Virus record (IMG/VR): IMGVR_UViG_3300022074_000441
Location: 1-21,482 of that record
Length of the DNA stretch: 21,482 nt
Reading direction: 5' to 3' (one strand)
Source: a virus
Below are positions 1 through 7,686 of the stretch, piece by piece. Under the pieces are notes generated by a model. The model was given only the letters and a program-made list of their open reading frames with translations. It searched no databases and was not told the origin of the DNA. The stretch's first letter is position 1; the number at the start of each line of letters is the position of its first letter. The translations under genes were made by a program, and so were the position numbers.

Positions 1-1076
1 AGACCCGCATCGTGGACTTCTTCTGCAATCAACCCGCCAAAAAGAGTTTCACCATCATTAACGCCTTTGTAGGTCACGGACCTCAAGTTCAATACATCTG
101 CAAGACCGTGTGTTGCATCCGTAATTTCTGTTTTGTACCGGCGAGATGACGTTGATTTTTGAAAGTTGTTGCCGCCTGATATAAACAGGTTTGCCGAACT
201 TACCGTTGTGTTACCGGCAACTCCTGACGAATTAATTCCGTTGACGGTAAATTGAACCCTTTCTGTGCCTGAACTGCTTCCCGGCGTTCCACCTGAACGA
301 ACACTCAACACACCGTCTTCAGCAAAAAGAGCGTATCGGGTGTTGCTGCTGTCAAAAAACAAACGACAGCTATCCGCAGCATCGCTCTCGTCTCTCAACA
401 AAAACAGACCGTTTGCGCCACTAGCTGAAATTGTGAGAGGTTGTGTCGGAGAATTTGTACCGATGCCGACGTTGCCGCTGTGGTCTATCCGCATTGCCTC
501 GCTGTTTTCAGTCTCGAAAACTAGGTCGTTGTCGTTGCCGTCACGCACCGAAGCGATTGACGCACCATTTGCATCTGACGTATTATCTGTAGAATTGATA
601 AACCTAATGCGAGAACCTGTGCCGCTAGAAGTGGCGTTGTTTCGTATTTGAAGGCTGTCGTTCACAGAACCAGCGGCAGTGGCTACGATTTCTACGTTGT
701 GAGCCGGGGCGTCTGTGCCGATACCTACATTGCCCGTAAGAGTGGATGTGCCGGTAACACTTAGATTACCACCTACACTTAGGTTGCTATCTACATCGCC
801 GCTGAACACACTGAACGTGTCGTATACAACGATCTCTACTTGGTCGTTTGCAGCGAGAGCGGACAGACCGCCGATAGTGTTTGCCGTCGTAGTGTTGTAG
901 TCCGTACCCGCAACGAGTGACACACCGTTCAGTTTGACATCGACAAACTCACCGTCGTTGAAGGTAAGCGTACCACCAGTGGTCATCGTGCCAGAGATGG
1001 ATGTCTCACCCCCGCTGGCAGTCTTGTAGTATCGTTGGCGTGTGGCCTGTGATGGTGTCTTACCTAGATATGGCAT
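1..1076 (-). CDS. Tail fibre with S74 chaperone domain, 3' end cut by window
   Basis: The reading frame is open from an ATG at 1074-1076 to the left edge, about 358 codons, so the C-terminus is missing. The start is supported by a GGAGGA Shine-Dalgarno inside the end of the preceding gene and by the N-terminus MPYLGKTPSQ, which resembles the MPYIGSG start of its neighbour. The middle is Gly/Ser/Thr/Asn-rich beta-type sequence with the phrase SGNVGIGTNSPTQPL, seen in similar form in the neighbour (NNVGIGITPTSPL). Near the edge, SSRRYKTEI followed by GGLIAEEVHDAG marks a Peptidase_S74 intramolecular chaperone domain; the predicted nucleophile/Lys pair is S310 and K315 (codons at 147-149 and 132-134). 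In that family the domain guides trimerisation of fibres and then cleaves itself off. Probable receptor-binding fibre; the target is unknown. Confidence 0.85.
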   Translation of the reverse strand, partial: MPYLGKTPSQATRQRYYKTASGGETSISGTMTTGGTLTFNDGEFVDVKLNGVSLVAGTDYNTTTANTIGGLSALAANDQVEIVVYDTFSVFSGDVDSNLSVGGNLSVTGTSTLTGNVGIGTDAPAHNVEIVATAAGSVNDSLQIRNNATSSGTGSRIRFINSTDNTSDANGASIASVRDGNDNDLVFETENSEAMRIDHSGNVGIGTNSPTQPLTISASGANGLFLLRDESDAADSCRLFFDSSNTRYALFAEDGVLSVRSGGTPGSSSGTERVQFTVNGINSSGVAGNTTVSSANLFISGGNNFQKSTSSRRYKTEITDATHGLADVLNLRSVTYKGVNDGETLFGGLIAEEVHDAG

Positions 1077-1077
1077 G

Positions 1078-2304
1078 TTATGCGTCCTCCAGTGCCGTGA
1101 CACGAGCCTTGAGGGCAGTCATTTCGGTTTCGAGTGTTTCAATGCGTGTCATTGCTTCTTGCAATGCCTTTAAGGCCTTCATGTAAAGAACGCTATACTT
1201 TACAGACTTCTTAAATTCACCGTTACGCACAGGCTCATCTTCTTCGTTGGCAGAATACATTTCCACCGACTCAACCAAGCCACTCATTCCTGCGGCTTCA
1301 AGCTCCTGCGCTACCACGCCAATCTGGATTTCATCGCTGTCGATAAAGTTGTATTTGCGTACCTGTATGGCCCTGATATCATCCCATTGCGACGTACTGT
1401 CGACAATGTTTTCTTTAAGTGTTTGGTCAGAGAGAGAGCCGTAAGAGTTGTTGCTGTTCAACAAATTGCCGTTGGCTCTAATTAACATTTTTAATGTTGA
1501 GCTGTTTTCAAAAACAGTCAGATTATTGTATTCCGTAGTCGCACCAGACCTGCCACAACGAATTTGTAAAACATCGTTTCCGTAGCTTGTGTTAGTGGCT
1601 ATAACATTGGCTACATTGCCTGTGCCAGCAGATGAAACGTGAAGTGGTGAGGTAGGTGTAATGCCGATGCCAACATTATTACTAGTGTCCACATTCAATC
1701 CTGCACCAGAAGAGCCACCAGACCTAATGTTCACAGCATTGGCTGCACTGCCATCGTAGCCCACCAAATCAATCTGATTAGCAGTTTGGCTGTTTACATA
1801 CAGACCCGTGCCACTGTTTGCAGTGGTATTGATGATTGCGATATCGCCAGAGCCGGTGCCGTTGATGTTGAGTGTGTCACCGCTAACTACTCCTGTGACA
1901 TCCACGCCTGTGCTGGTGGTGGCAATTTTGGCTGCGTTGTCGTGGTACAAAGTTACTGCACCATCCGTCGCAAATACTGCCTTGTTCTCTGAACCAGCAG
2001 CGTTTTGTATGTTGAGGTTCGTGTCGGTGCGGAGGTGAAGGTCGCCAGTACCGGCATCAGTGATAAACGAGCCAGACCCGTTGTGCTGTATCTGCAAGTC
2101 CAAGCCCGAACCTAGATACAGCACATCGCTGTCAGCGAGTTTTATATCTCCATTGCTGTCGATGGTGGCTGTGCCTACGGTAACACCAGCATTTGCTGTG
2201 ACTGCACCTGTAAGAGTAGAGGCACCAGTTACTTCTGCCGTGCCGCTAACAGTCAGTCCGTCAGCCGTATTAAATCGTGATACCCCAGAACCAATGTACG
2301 GCAT
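1078..2304 (-). CDS. Tail fibre with complete C-terminal S74 self-cleaving chaperone
   Basis: 408 aa. Residues 1-285 are low-complexity, beta-rich fibre sequence (many Gly, Ser, Thr, Asn, Ala) with phrases typical of phage fibres such as VLYLGSGLDLQIQHNG. Residues 292-300 read SDQTLKENI, the hallmark of the Peptidase_S74 (endosialidase-type) intramolecular chaperone, with predicted catalytic S292 and K297. VGVVAQELE-like sequence follows at about 328-336, and a terminal coiled coil (about 373-408, heptads of Leu/Met/Thr/Val) ends the protein. In the family this domain trimerises the fibre and is autocatalytically released, which here would free about 117 residues. The ATG overlaps the stop of the 119-aa gene (TAATG), implying translational coupling. 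The next fibre starts 1 nt after its stop. A structural fibre is well supported; the receptor is unknown. Confidence 0.9.
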   Translation of the reverse strand: MPYIGSGVSRFNTADGLTVSGTAEVTGASTLTGAVTANAGVTVGTATIDSNGDIKLADSDVLYLGSGLDLQIQHNGSGSFITDAGTGDLHLRTDTNLNIQNAAGSENKAVFATDGAVTLYHDNAAKIATTSTGVDVTGVVSGDTLNINGTGSGDIAIINTTANSGTGLYVNSQTANQIDLVGYDGSAANAVNIRSGGSSGAGLNVDTSNNVGIGITPTSPLHVSSAGTGNVANVIATNTSYGNDVLQIRCGRSGATTEYNNLTVFENSSTLKMLIRANGNLLNSNNSYGSLSDQTLKENIVDSTSQWDDIRAIQVRKYNFIDSDEIQIGVVAQELEAAGMSGLVESVEMYSANEEDEPVRNGEFKKSVKYSVLYMKALKALQEAMTRIETLETEMTALKARVTALEDA

Positions 2305-2663
2305 TAGGTTATCTCCATGATGCTCATAGTTATGCTGGCCTTGTCAGCAACAGAACAGTCGATCTGAATCTTATCTGTTGTTTCAAGGACCACCTTGTTG
2401 CCTGAAAGAATTTCGAGAGACGAACCCACCGGAAGGGGTGCATCTTTCAACAAAAACGTCGTCGTGTTGGTTGCCGTTCGCCCACCGCCCGATGTATCAC
2501 TGACCAGCTTCACGCTCACCGTGACTTGGCTGGTGTGTACGTTTGCAAGCACCATACCCAAGATGATTGTGGTGGTGCTGCCGGGGCAGGTGTAAAGGTC
2601 TTCTGGCGTACCGCTAGATGCTGGCATAACGTCATGCGATACTACCTTGAATGTGTTAGCCAT
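2304..2663 (-). CDS. Small beta-rich protein preceding the fibres
   Basis: 119 aa, not assigned to a named family. Thr/Ser/Val-rich with alternating hydrophobic pattern (for example TTTIILGMVLANVHTSQVTV at about 25-44), suggesting an all-beta fold. No signal peptide or membrane segment is evident. Its start follows a GAGAAGGGA Shine-Dalgarno about 5 nt before the ATG at 2661-2663, and the gene sits directly downstream of a strong promoter (2685-2713). Its stop overlaps the start of the S74 fibre as TAATG. By position it may be a fibre-associated or virion decoration protein, or a fibre assembly factor; this is inference from context only. Confidence 0.75.
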   Translation of the reverse strand: MANTFKVVSHDVMPASSGTPEDLYTCPGSTTTIILGMVLANVHTSQVTVSVKLVSDTSGGGRTATNTTTFLLKDAPLPVGSSLEILSGNKVVLETTDKIQIDCSVADKASITMSIMEIT

Positions 2664-2684
2664 TTGTTATCCCTTCTCGGATAT

Positions 2685-2713
2685 AGTATACGTCATTTAT
2701 TGTCGATTGTCAA
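2685..2713 (-). promoter_or_regulatory. Sigma70-type promoter upstream of fibre genes
   Basis: On the minus strand a perfect TTGACA -35 (2708-2713) is followed by a 17-nt spacer and TATACT -10 (2685-2690). It lies 2 nt after the stop of the 605-aa gene and would start transcription near 2678, about 15 nt ahead of the next ATG. It is intergenic and correctly oriented for the 119-aa gene and both S74 fibres. Box match and spacing are seen; activity is inferred. Confidence 0.8.
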
Positions 2714-2715
2714 GG

Positions 2716-4533
2716 TCAGCCGAGTGCAATCGCAAGGGCTGTCGCCTCATCGGCAATTACTGTGTTGAGAGCGGTGCCGTTCACTGTGATAGCATCCGCC
2801 TCTAGGGTTCCGTCGATGTCGGCATCGCCAGAGATGTCGAGTGACCCAGCGTCGAGTTCGCCCGTCAGGGTGATGTTGCGGAAGCTAGATACGTCCTTGT
2901 TTGCGTCAACAGTCACAACCTTGCTGGCTACGACTGTACCTACAGACGCGCCCGTGTCGCTGTAGTTGAGTTCTGCTGTGGTGGCAGTGACCCCGTCGAG
3001 GATGTTCAATTCCGACGCTGTCGATGTCACACCATCTAAGATGTTGAGTTCTGCAGCAGTCGAAGTAACCCCGTCGAGGATGTTGAGTTCGGCAGCGGTG
3101 GACGTAACATTCGTACCCCCGATGTCGAGTGTGGTCATCGATACCTCACCGGCTACGGTCAAGACGCCGTTCGCTACCGTCATCAAGTCGGTGTCGTCGG
3201 TGTGACCGATGGTGGTGCCGTTGATAACAACGTCGTCGATGTCGAGCGATCCGCCGGTAATCAAGCCTGTGGTCGTAATCGTAGAGGAGCCGTTGTCGAT
3301 GTTGCCGAATCCGCTCGTGATAGAACCCGAGTTGAGTGCGCCGACGGTGGTGATGTTCGATGTCGTGTCGAGTGCAGACTCGAAGAACGTCTCGAAGTCG
3401 GACAAAGCAACCTGCTTCATGGTGCCGTTGTCGTTGACGATGACACGGTCTGCATCTGCAAGTGTCGTAGATGAAGCCGTCGTGTCTCCGTCGAGGATGT
3501 TTATTTCTGCGGTGGTTGCCGTCACGCCATCAAGGATGTTGAGTTCGGTGGCGGTGGATGTCACCCCGTCGAGGATATTGAGTTCAGAAGCAGTGGAAGT
3601 CACACCGTCAAGGATATTCAACTCTGCTGCCGTCGAGGTTACGTTCGTACCCCCGATGTCGAGCGTAGTTACGGACAATTCGCCAGCAACTGTGGCAACG
3701 CCGTTTGCAACTGTGATGAGGTCTGTGTCATCCGTGTGGCCGATAGTGCTGCCATTGATCACGACATCGTCAATGTCGAGAGAGCCACCTGTGATCAGGC
3801 CGGTGGTTGTGATGGTAGACGAGCCGTTGTTGATGTTACCAAAGCCGCTGGTAATCGATCCGGAGTTGAGGGCACCTACTGTCGTCACATTAGACAGGGT
3901 GTCGAGTGCGCCTTCAAAGTACGTCTCGAAGTCCGTGAGTGCAACTTGCACCATCGTACCGCCATCATTTACAACAACGCGGTCAGCGTCAGCGAGTGTG
4001 GTCGAGGTGGCGGATGTGTTGCCGTCGATGATGTTGATCTCGGCAGCAGTAGACGTTACGCCGTCGAGGATGTTTAGTTCTGCAGCGGTGGACGTAACGC
4101 CGTCCATGATATTCAACTCCGCAGCAGTAGCCGTGATGGCAGTGCCGTTGAAGTTGATGGCGTCTACGTGAGCCGTGCCGTCGATGTAAAGGTCTTTGAA
4201 CTCTTTGCTCGACGAACCGAGATCGATGTCGTTGTCAGTTGTCGGCTCAATCACGCCGTCCTTAAAGACAACTTGTTCTGTGGACGTACCCGATACGTCG
4301 ATACTGACTTCGATCTGATTGTTCGGATTATCAACAACAACCTTGTTCTTCGGCGTAGTCTCGCCCGGATCACCGATGAGTCCGATGACCGGACCCTCTG
4401 CTGCTGTGCCGTCGTGTTTGTGACCGGTCGAGTTGTTGAACGCAGCTAGTACCTGATCAAATTCGTTGTTACTGTGTGCGGCGGTAATCGTGTCACCGTC
4501 AGAGTACGAAGACTGCCTAGTATATCCTGCCAT
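2716..4533 (-). CDS. Repeat-rich tail fibre / distal tail protein
   Basis: 605 aa. The N-terminal 1-60 segment (MAGYTRQSSYSDGDTITAAH, then FNNSTGHKHDGTAAEGPVI) is a non-repetitive head, probably for attachment to the tail; GHKHDG could bind metal. From about residue 134 the protein is built from a 13-residue motif, LNILDGVTSTAAE, in three arrays, embedded in two near-identical 178-residue blocks (about 177-354 and 355-532). The tail 533-605 is again unique (SLDISGDADIDGTLEADAIT). Such Asp/Thr/Gly-rich tandem repeats are typical of elongated beta fibres. It lies 3 nt after the stop of the nozzle gene, and 2 nt before a promoter. Fibre or fibre-adaptor role is likely; it lacks the S74 domain present in the next two fibres, so trimer formation may be intrinsic or helped by them. 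Confidence 0.85.
   Translation of the reverse strand: MAGYTRQSSYSDGDTITAAHSNNEFDQVLAAFNNSTGHKHDGTAAEGPVIGLIGDPGETTPKNKVVVDNPNNQIEVSIDVSGTSTEQVVFKDGVIEPTTDNDIDLGSSSKEFKDLYIDGTAHVDAINFNGTAITATAAELNIMDGVTSTAAELNILDGVTSTAAEINIIDGNTSATSTTLADADRVVVNDGGTMVQVALTDFETYFEGALDTLSNVTTVGALNSGSITSGFGNINNGSSTITTTGLITGGSLDIDDVVINGSTIGHTDDTDLITVANGVATVAGELSVTTLDIGGTNVTSTAAELNILDGVTSTASELNILDGVTSTATELNILDGVTATTAEINILDGDTTASSTTLADADRVIVNDNGTMKQVALSDFETFFESALDTTSNITTVGALNSGSITSGFGNIDNGSSTITTTGLITGGSLDIDDVVINGTTIGHTDDTDLMTVANGVLTVAGEVSMTTLDIGGTNVTSTAAELNILDGVTSTAAELNILDGVTSTASELNILDGVTATTAELNYSDTGASVGTVVASKVVTVDANKDVSSFRNITLTGELDAGSLDISGDADIDGTLEADAITVNGTALNTVIADEATALAIALG
2938..3471 (-). repeat. 178-residue coding repeat, copy B
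   Basis: Encodes residues 355-532 of the 605-aa fibre, directly following copy A. It carries its own array of the 13-residue LNILDGVTSTAAE motif near its C-terminal end (about residues 478-524). Boundaries are approximate because the short motif array can be phased several ways. Confidence 0.85.
3472..4005 (-). repeat. 178-residue coding repeat, copy A
   Basis: Encodes residues 177-354 of the 605-aa fibre. Pairs with copy B immediately downstream at exactly 534 bp period. Shared stretches include TTVGALNSGSITSGFGNI and SSTITTTGLITGGSLDIDDV. By eye about 18-21 of 178 residues differ, while many third-codon positions differ at the DNA level. Confidence 0.85.
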
Positions 4534-4536
4534 GTG

Positions 4537-6060
4537 TTATCTCCTGCCCCCCGGCGTAAATTCTAGTTGGTAACCTTTTATTGAAATGGGGGCTGCGCCT
4601 TGTGTGTCGTCCAAGCGTACGGCTACTGTAAATCCCCCGCCCTCTACGCTCTGTCGTACGAGCGGTGTGCCCGATGATCCGTACACTGCTGTGCCGTATG
4701 TTGATGCCGTCAAGCCGTAGATAGCGATTGCCGAGCCAGTGATCAGATCGTACTCTGCGGGTTGTGGTACGTCTGCAGAGCTAAAGTCGTAACGAATACG
4801 AAACTTGGAGTTCACTGCACTTTCGTTTTCGTAGTTCCAGATGATACGCTGCATCAGCTTGCGGATGCCAGCATCACCCATTGTGTAGTCAGGAGAGCGG
4901 TAGATGGCATTTATGTTTGTGCCATCGAACGTGTTGCCAGACTCCTGCTTGTATATGTATCCGTCGTGTCCGCCGTGGAGGATTGTCTCGGTGCCGCTGA
5001 TGAAGCCGGATGCACAACAGGCGGGTTTGATGCCCTTGATGTCAGCATACTCCCAGCCTATGCCGCCTTCAGTGCCAGCCTTGATGACTCCGATAAGTCC
5101 GGGCTGCGTGGACTCAGTGCCTGTATCCGACGGAAAGAACAAGCGATACTGTGTCTTACCCCTAATTACCAGCGACGAGATGCGATCCGTAGTGATGTTA
5201 TCCAAGCGTGGCTGTATCTGTTTCGATACGGTGCCGAGTTCAACGTCACCAATCTTCTCTGTACCAGCAACTGTACGCAAACCGTCAGGTGCAAGAAAGA
5301 CAATGTCACCCGATATCTCTTGAATGCTGAAACCGTCTATGCAGCCGATTTTACGTGTGACTGGTACGACTGCAAAGTCAGACGAACTCGAACCTGCAAT
5401 CTTGAAAATAGAATCTTCGCAGAAAACAAAGAGATTTTCACGGAAGACTTTGATGCCCTTGATAATGCCGTCAACCTTGATTGACCCTGCGCCACTACCG
5501 CTTGTGAAATTATCTTCGTCAAACGGTACACTGAAGATAAGTTCTTGTGGGCTTGCAGACATGCCTGCGTAGAATACGTGGCTTCGAAATACTTCCACAA
5601 ACGCGGGGTCTGCGGGTCTGCCGCTGGCACTTACGTCTGTGATACTGCTGTTGTCAAAGACGGATGCAAGGTTCGCACCGTCTACAAAAACAACTTTGTC
5701 CGTACCATTGAAGTTGAAGTTGACGAAGTTGTATCGGCCTGCGCTAGTGCGTCCTGTGTCTATCTCTGTCCACGATCCGGTTGCGCCACCCTTGAATACC
5801 TTCGTGCCTCGCGCAGCGATGACCTGATCTTTGTAGATGTGTACGCCGAGAACCTTTTCAGTGGACGCGCTAGTCTGAGGTACGATGTTTGAGTTGAACT
5901 TGGCAAAGCCGTTGAGGCGACGATAGCCGCCGTTGATATCTGGCTCGAAGTTTTGCAACTGGGTCGCCGCTCCCGGCGGGAGAGTGAAGGCATTCTTGTC
6001 GAGCATCAAGCCGCCGCCTAGCTTCACAACAAACGGGCTGAGTAGTGAAGTATCTGGCAT
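4537..6060 (-). CDS. Tail tubular/nozzle protein B-like
   Basis: 507 aa. Starts MPDTSLLSPFVVKLGGGLML with GAATQLQNFEPDINGGYRRLNGF at about 30-52, a pattern typical of podovirus nozzle (T7 gp12 / P22 gp10-like) proteins that describe a beta-propeller around the tail channel. Hydrophobic beta-strand spacing persists to residue about 340, followed by IYRSPDYTMGD and a C-terminal beta domain ending GYQLEFTPGGRR. The length is below T7 gp12 but in the range I expect for marine podoviruses. The ATG overlaps the stop of the protein A gene (TGATG), the classical A-B order. It would form the distal short tail tube and contact the fibres encoded next. Assignment rests on order, size and sequence style rather than on a searched match. 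Confidence 0.8.
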   Translation of the reverse strand: MPDTSLLSPFVVKLGGGLMLDKNAFTLPPGAATQLQNFEPDINGGYRRLNGFAKFNSNIVPQTSASTEKVLGVHIYKDQVIAARGTKVFKGGATGSWTEIDTGRTSAGRYNFVNFNFNGTDKVVFVDGANLASVFDNSSITDVSASGRPADPAFVEVFRSHVFYAGMSASPQELIFSVPFDEDNFTSGSGAGSIKVDGIIKGIKVFRENLFVFCEDSIFKIAGSSSSDFAVVPVTRKIGCIDGFSIQEISGDIVFLAPDGLRTVAGTEKIGDVELGTVSKQIQPRLDNITTDRISSLVIRGKTQYRLFFPSDTGTESTQPGLIGVIKAGTEGGIGWEYADIKGIKPACCASGFISGTETILHGGHDGYIYKQESGNTFDGTNINAIYRSPDYTMGDAGIRKLMQRIIWNYENESAVNSKFRIRYDFSSADVPQPAEYDLITGSAIAIYGLTASTYGTAVYGSSGTPLVRQSVEGGGFTVAVRLDDTQGAAPISIKGYQLEFTPGGRR

Positions 6061-6722
6061 CAGACAGCCCTCATGTAGTCCTTACGATTGATCAGTTCGA
6101 TACGCATACGTCCCAGACCATCGACATAGTCCTTCAAGGCAAGCTGTGAAAACTGGACATCCGAGCGGAGCATATGCGTGTAGTATCGAGCGCGATTTAC
6201 GATTACGTCGTGGAAACGCTCTGGAATCGTAGGGGTGTCGGTATTAGCAGACATGTCGCTCACTGTCTTGTAATAATAATACCGGACCGTGTACGTAGAC
6301 ACGTCCGGCACGGGAGACAAACCAAGTTTTTGATCAGGCGTTTTATAAATAAACTCCGGTAGAGCGCGAACGCTTGTATCCGGATTCGTGTCAGCTTCGT
6401 TGCGACGTTCTAAGTATTCGTTAAACGAAAGATACTTCAATCGTTTTTCTGGGGTAGACGCGGACTCTTGTACAGTAAAACTATCATAATCAACAGTTTT
6501 TGCATTTGATTCTCGGGAATACTCCGCTGTTCCCGCAGTAGTCGTAAAAGATTGACTAACAACAGTAAACGGCCACTCAACTTCAGAGTTGATAATGTCG
6601 CGCTGTGCCTTATTGATGAAGTCTTTGACTGACGTTTGAATACCGCGTGTCGAAGCGACTGTGGTAATCTCCACTTCATTGATCTCTCGTAACACAGCAT
6701 TTATAAGTTCTAGGAATGTCAT
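6060..6722 (-). CDS. Tail tubular protein A-like head-tail adaptor
   Basis: 220 aa, close to T7 gp11 in length (about 196 aa). N-terminus MTFLELINAVLREINEVEI with an amphipathic helix, then VKDFINKAQRDIINSEVEWPF (split about 32-52), and a C-terminal helical part with PERFHDVIVNRARYYTHMLR (about 168-187) and LKDYVDGLGRMRIE. This is the layout of podovirus tail tube protein A, which forms the ring between portal and nozzle. It starts directly after the TAG of the 87-aa gene and its TGA overlaps the nozzle start, so the A and B proteins are translationally coupled. Confidence 0.85.
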   Translation of the reverse strand: MTFLELINAVLREINEVEITTVASTRGIQTSVKDFINKAQRDIINSEVEWPFTVVSQSFTTTAGTAEYSRESNAKTVDYDSFTVQESASTPEKRLKYLSFNEYLERRNEADTNPDTSVRALPEFIYKTPDQKLGLSPVPDVSTYTVRYYYYKTVSDMSANTDTPTIPERFHDVIVNRARYYTHMLRSDVQFSQLALKDYVDGLGRMRIELINRKDYMRAV

Positions 6723-6986
6723 CTATCGTACCTTGCGATAAGCGCGAGTCTTCTTTGCTACCTTCTTCGGTTGCCTCGCAACCTGTTTACCCTTCTTCGT
6801 GGCTTTACGCTTTGCGCGAGTCGTAGCAGCGTACTCCTTCGCGGAGAGCGCCTTAATAGCTTTTTCCGGTAGATATCTCTCCCCGGTAGCTTTCGAACCT
6901 TGTGTGGACGGTTTCCCACTCTTGGTACGCCACTTCTGTTTAGTCCATGCTTTCAGAGATCGTTGAGGTTTCTTCAACGCCATCAT
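6723..6986 (-). CDS. Basic small viral protein (KRSLKxWTKQ family type)
   Basis: 87 aa, strongly basic. Motifs: KKPQRSLKAWTKQKWRTKSG, then TGERYLPEKAIKALSAKEYA and TTRAKRKATKKGKQ. I recognise this as a recurring small protein in phages and some large viruses (I believe a Pfam DUF, number not certain), with no function known to me. The ATG at 6984-6986 (a second ATG follows at once) lies inside the preceding gene, giving a 47-nt out-of-frame overlap. The stop is directly followed by the ATG of protein A. Possible roles are DNA binding or an accessory to tail or head completion; neither is shown. Confidence 0.75.
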   Translation of the reverse strand: MMALKKPQRSLKAWTKQKWRTKSGKPSTQGSKATGERYLPEKAIKALSAKEYAATTRAKRKATKKGKQVARQPKKVAKKTRAYRKVR

Positions 6987-7191
6987 ACATCCCCATCGTT
7001 AGAGCAGCGAGCGCAGTCAATTTATCTTGCGCGTCACCCCATTTCGTAAGCGCCGTGTCCATCTCCTCCAGCAGACCCGGATGTTCACCGACGCCCACCG
7101 GCTTATCGAGATAAACTTGGAACACAAATTCTGCATCTGCTATCTCCGCCTGATACTTATGTCGCAACGCTTCTATCGCTAGTCTTTGCAT
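6940..7191 (-). CDS. Conserved small helical protein
   Basis: 83 aa from the ATG at 7189-7191: MQRLAIEALRHKYQAEIADA, then FQVYLDKPVGVGEHPGLLEE. Predicted mainly helical, acidic towards the end. A TTG at 7201-7203 would add four residues, but the ATG has GGGGG five nt upstream and is preferred. I associate the VGVGEHP phrase with short marine phage proteins of unknown role. It is the first gene after the promoter at 7212-7240 and its last 47 nt overlap the start of the basic 87-aa gene. Likely an accessory of the tail module by position only. Confidence 0.75.
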   Translation of the reverse strand: MQRLAIEALRHKYQAEIADAEFVFQVYLDKPVGVGEHPGLLEEMDTALTKWGDAQDKLTALAALTMGMYDGVEETSTISESMD

Positions 7192-7211
7192 GTCAACCCC
7201 CAAATATCCCT

Positions 7212-7240
7212 ATTATATCATAAAAACATAAGTTTTGCAA
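7212..7240 (-). promoter_or_regulatory. Sigma70-type extended -10 promoter for tail module
   Basis: Minus strand: perfect TATAAT -10 (7212-7217) preceded by TG one base before the hexamer (extended -10), 17-nt spacer, TTGCAA -35 (7235-7240, 4/6 match). Predicted start near 7205, only about 14 nt ahead of the ATG at 7191, with GGGGG as ribosome site. It sits in the 54-nt AT-rich gap after the 146-aa gene. Confidence 0.8.
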
Positions 7241-7245
7241 GTGAA

Positions 7246-7686
7246 TTATAACTTACCCTGATGGTAAGCCAGTAAGACAATAAAACCTACAAGCACCGAT
7301 AATAGTGCGGACAAGATTATTACGATAAGAGTCCAGTCTAACATTTTCTGACGACGTTTAGCTGCGGCCACTTCTGATTCTCGTCGTGCAATTCGAGCCT
7401 TTGCCTGAAAGCGCTGCCAGTCACCCCATAGTCCGGGGCGTCCAGCGTAAATCATAATCTGTTTCAGTTGCTCTTCTTGTTCGCGGAGCTTTTCAAGCGC
7501 CAGAAACTCTTCCAAGTCAGAGCCGCCAGCCCTACCTCCTTTTTTGTCAACCTTACGCTGTAAGTCTTCTTTCGCCCCGACGAACTGAGCAATAGCAGAA
7601 CCTGCTGATGCAATTTCTTTTCCGTTCTGAACACACTGTTTGATAACGGCAAATGCGGCGTTTGCTGCGGCTAATTCTGCTAACAT
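7246..7686 (-). CDS. Conserved protein with C-terminal membrane anchor
   Basis: 146 aa from the ATG at 7684-7686; the TTG codon just before is not needed. N-terminal Ala-rich helix (MLAELAAANAAFAVIKQCVQ), the phrase VGAKEDLQRKVDKKGGRAGG at about 36-55, a charged helical region LEEFLALEKLREQEEQLKQI and MIYAGRPGLWGDWQRF (about 79-94), then a basic stretch and one strong membrane helix near residues 118-141 (WTLIVIILSALLSVLVGFIV). Probably an inner-membrane protein with a long cytoplasmic or periplasmic coiled part. It overlaps the preceding signal-peptide gene as TGATG. The pair could be a spanin-like or lysis-accessory set, but no spanin motif is visible, so function is unassigned. Confidence 0.8.
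   Translation of the reverse strand: MLAELAAANAAFAVIKQCVQNGKEIASAGSAIAQFVGAKEDLQRKVDKKGGRAGGSDLEEFLALEKLREQEEQLKQIMIYAGRPGLWGDWQRFQAKARIARRESEVAAAKRRQKMLDWTLIVIILSALLSVLVGFIVLLAYHQGKL

Noticed and set aside
2985-3110. Regularly spaced short repeats that could suggest a CRISPR array
   Set aside because: The period is 39 nt in frame, with no unique spacers; it encodes the LNILDGVTSTAAE protein repeats.
3209-4171. Plus-strand open frame of 320 codons
   Set aside because: It is the antisense of the repeat-rich fibre gene; it mirrors the fibre repeats and has no ribosome site or recognisable protein.
4762-5484. Plus-strand open frame of 240 codons opposite the nozzle gene
   Set aside because: Shadow of the nozzle protein gene; Cys-rich, random-looking product.
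7204-7245. Possible rho-independent terminator in the AT-rich gap
   Set aside because: Only a weak AAAAC/GTTTT stem is present; the region is better explained as the promoter spacer.
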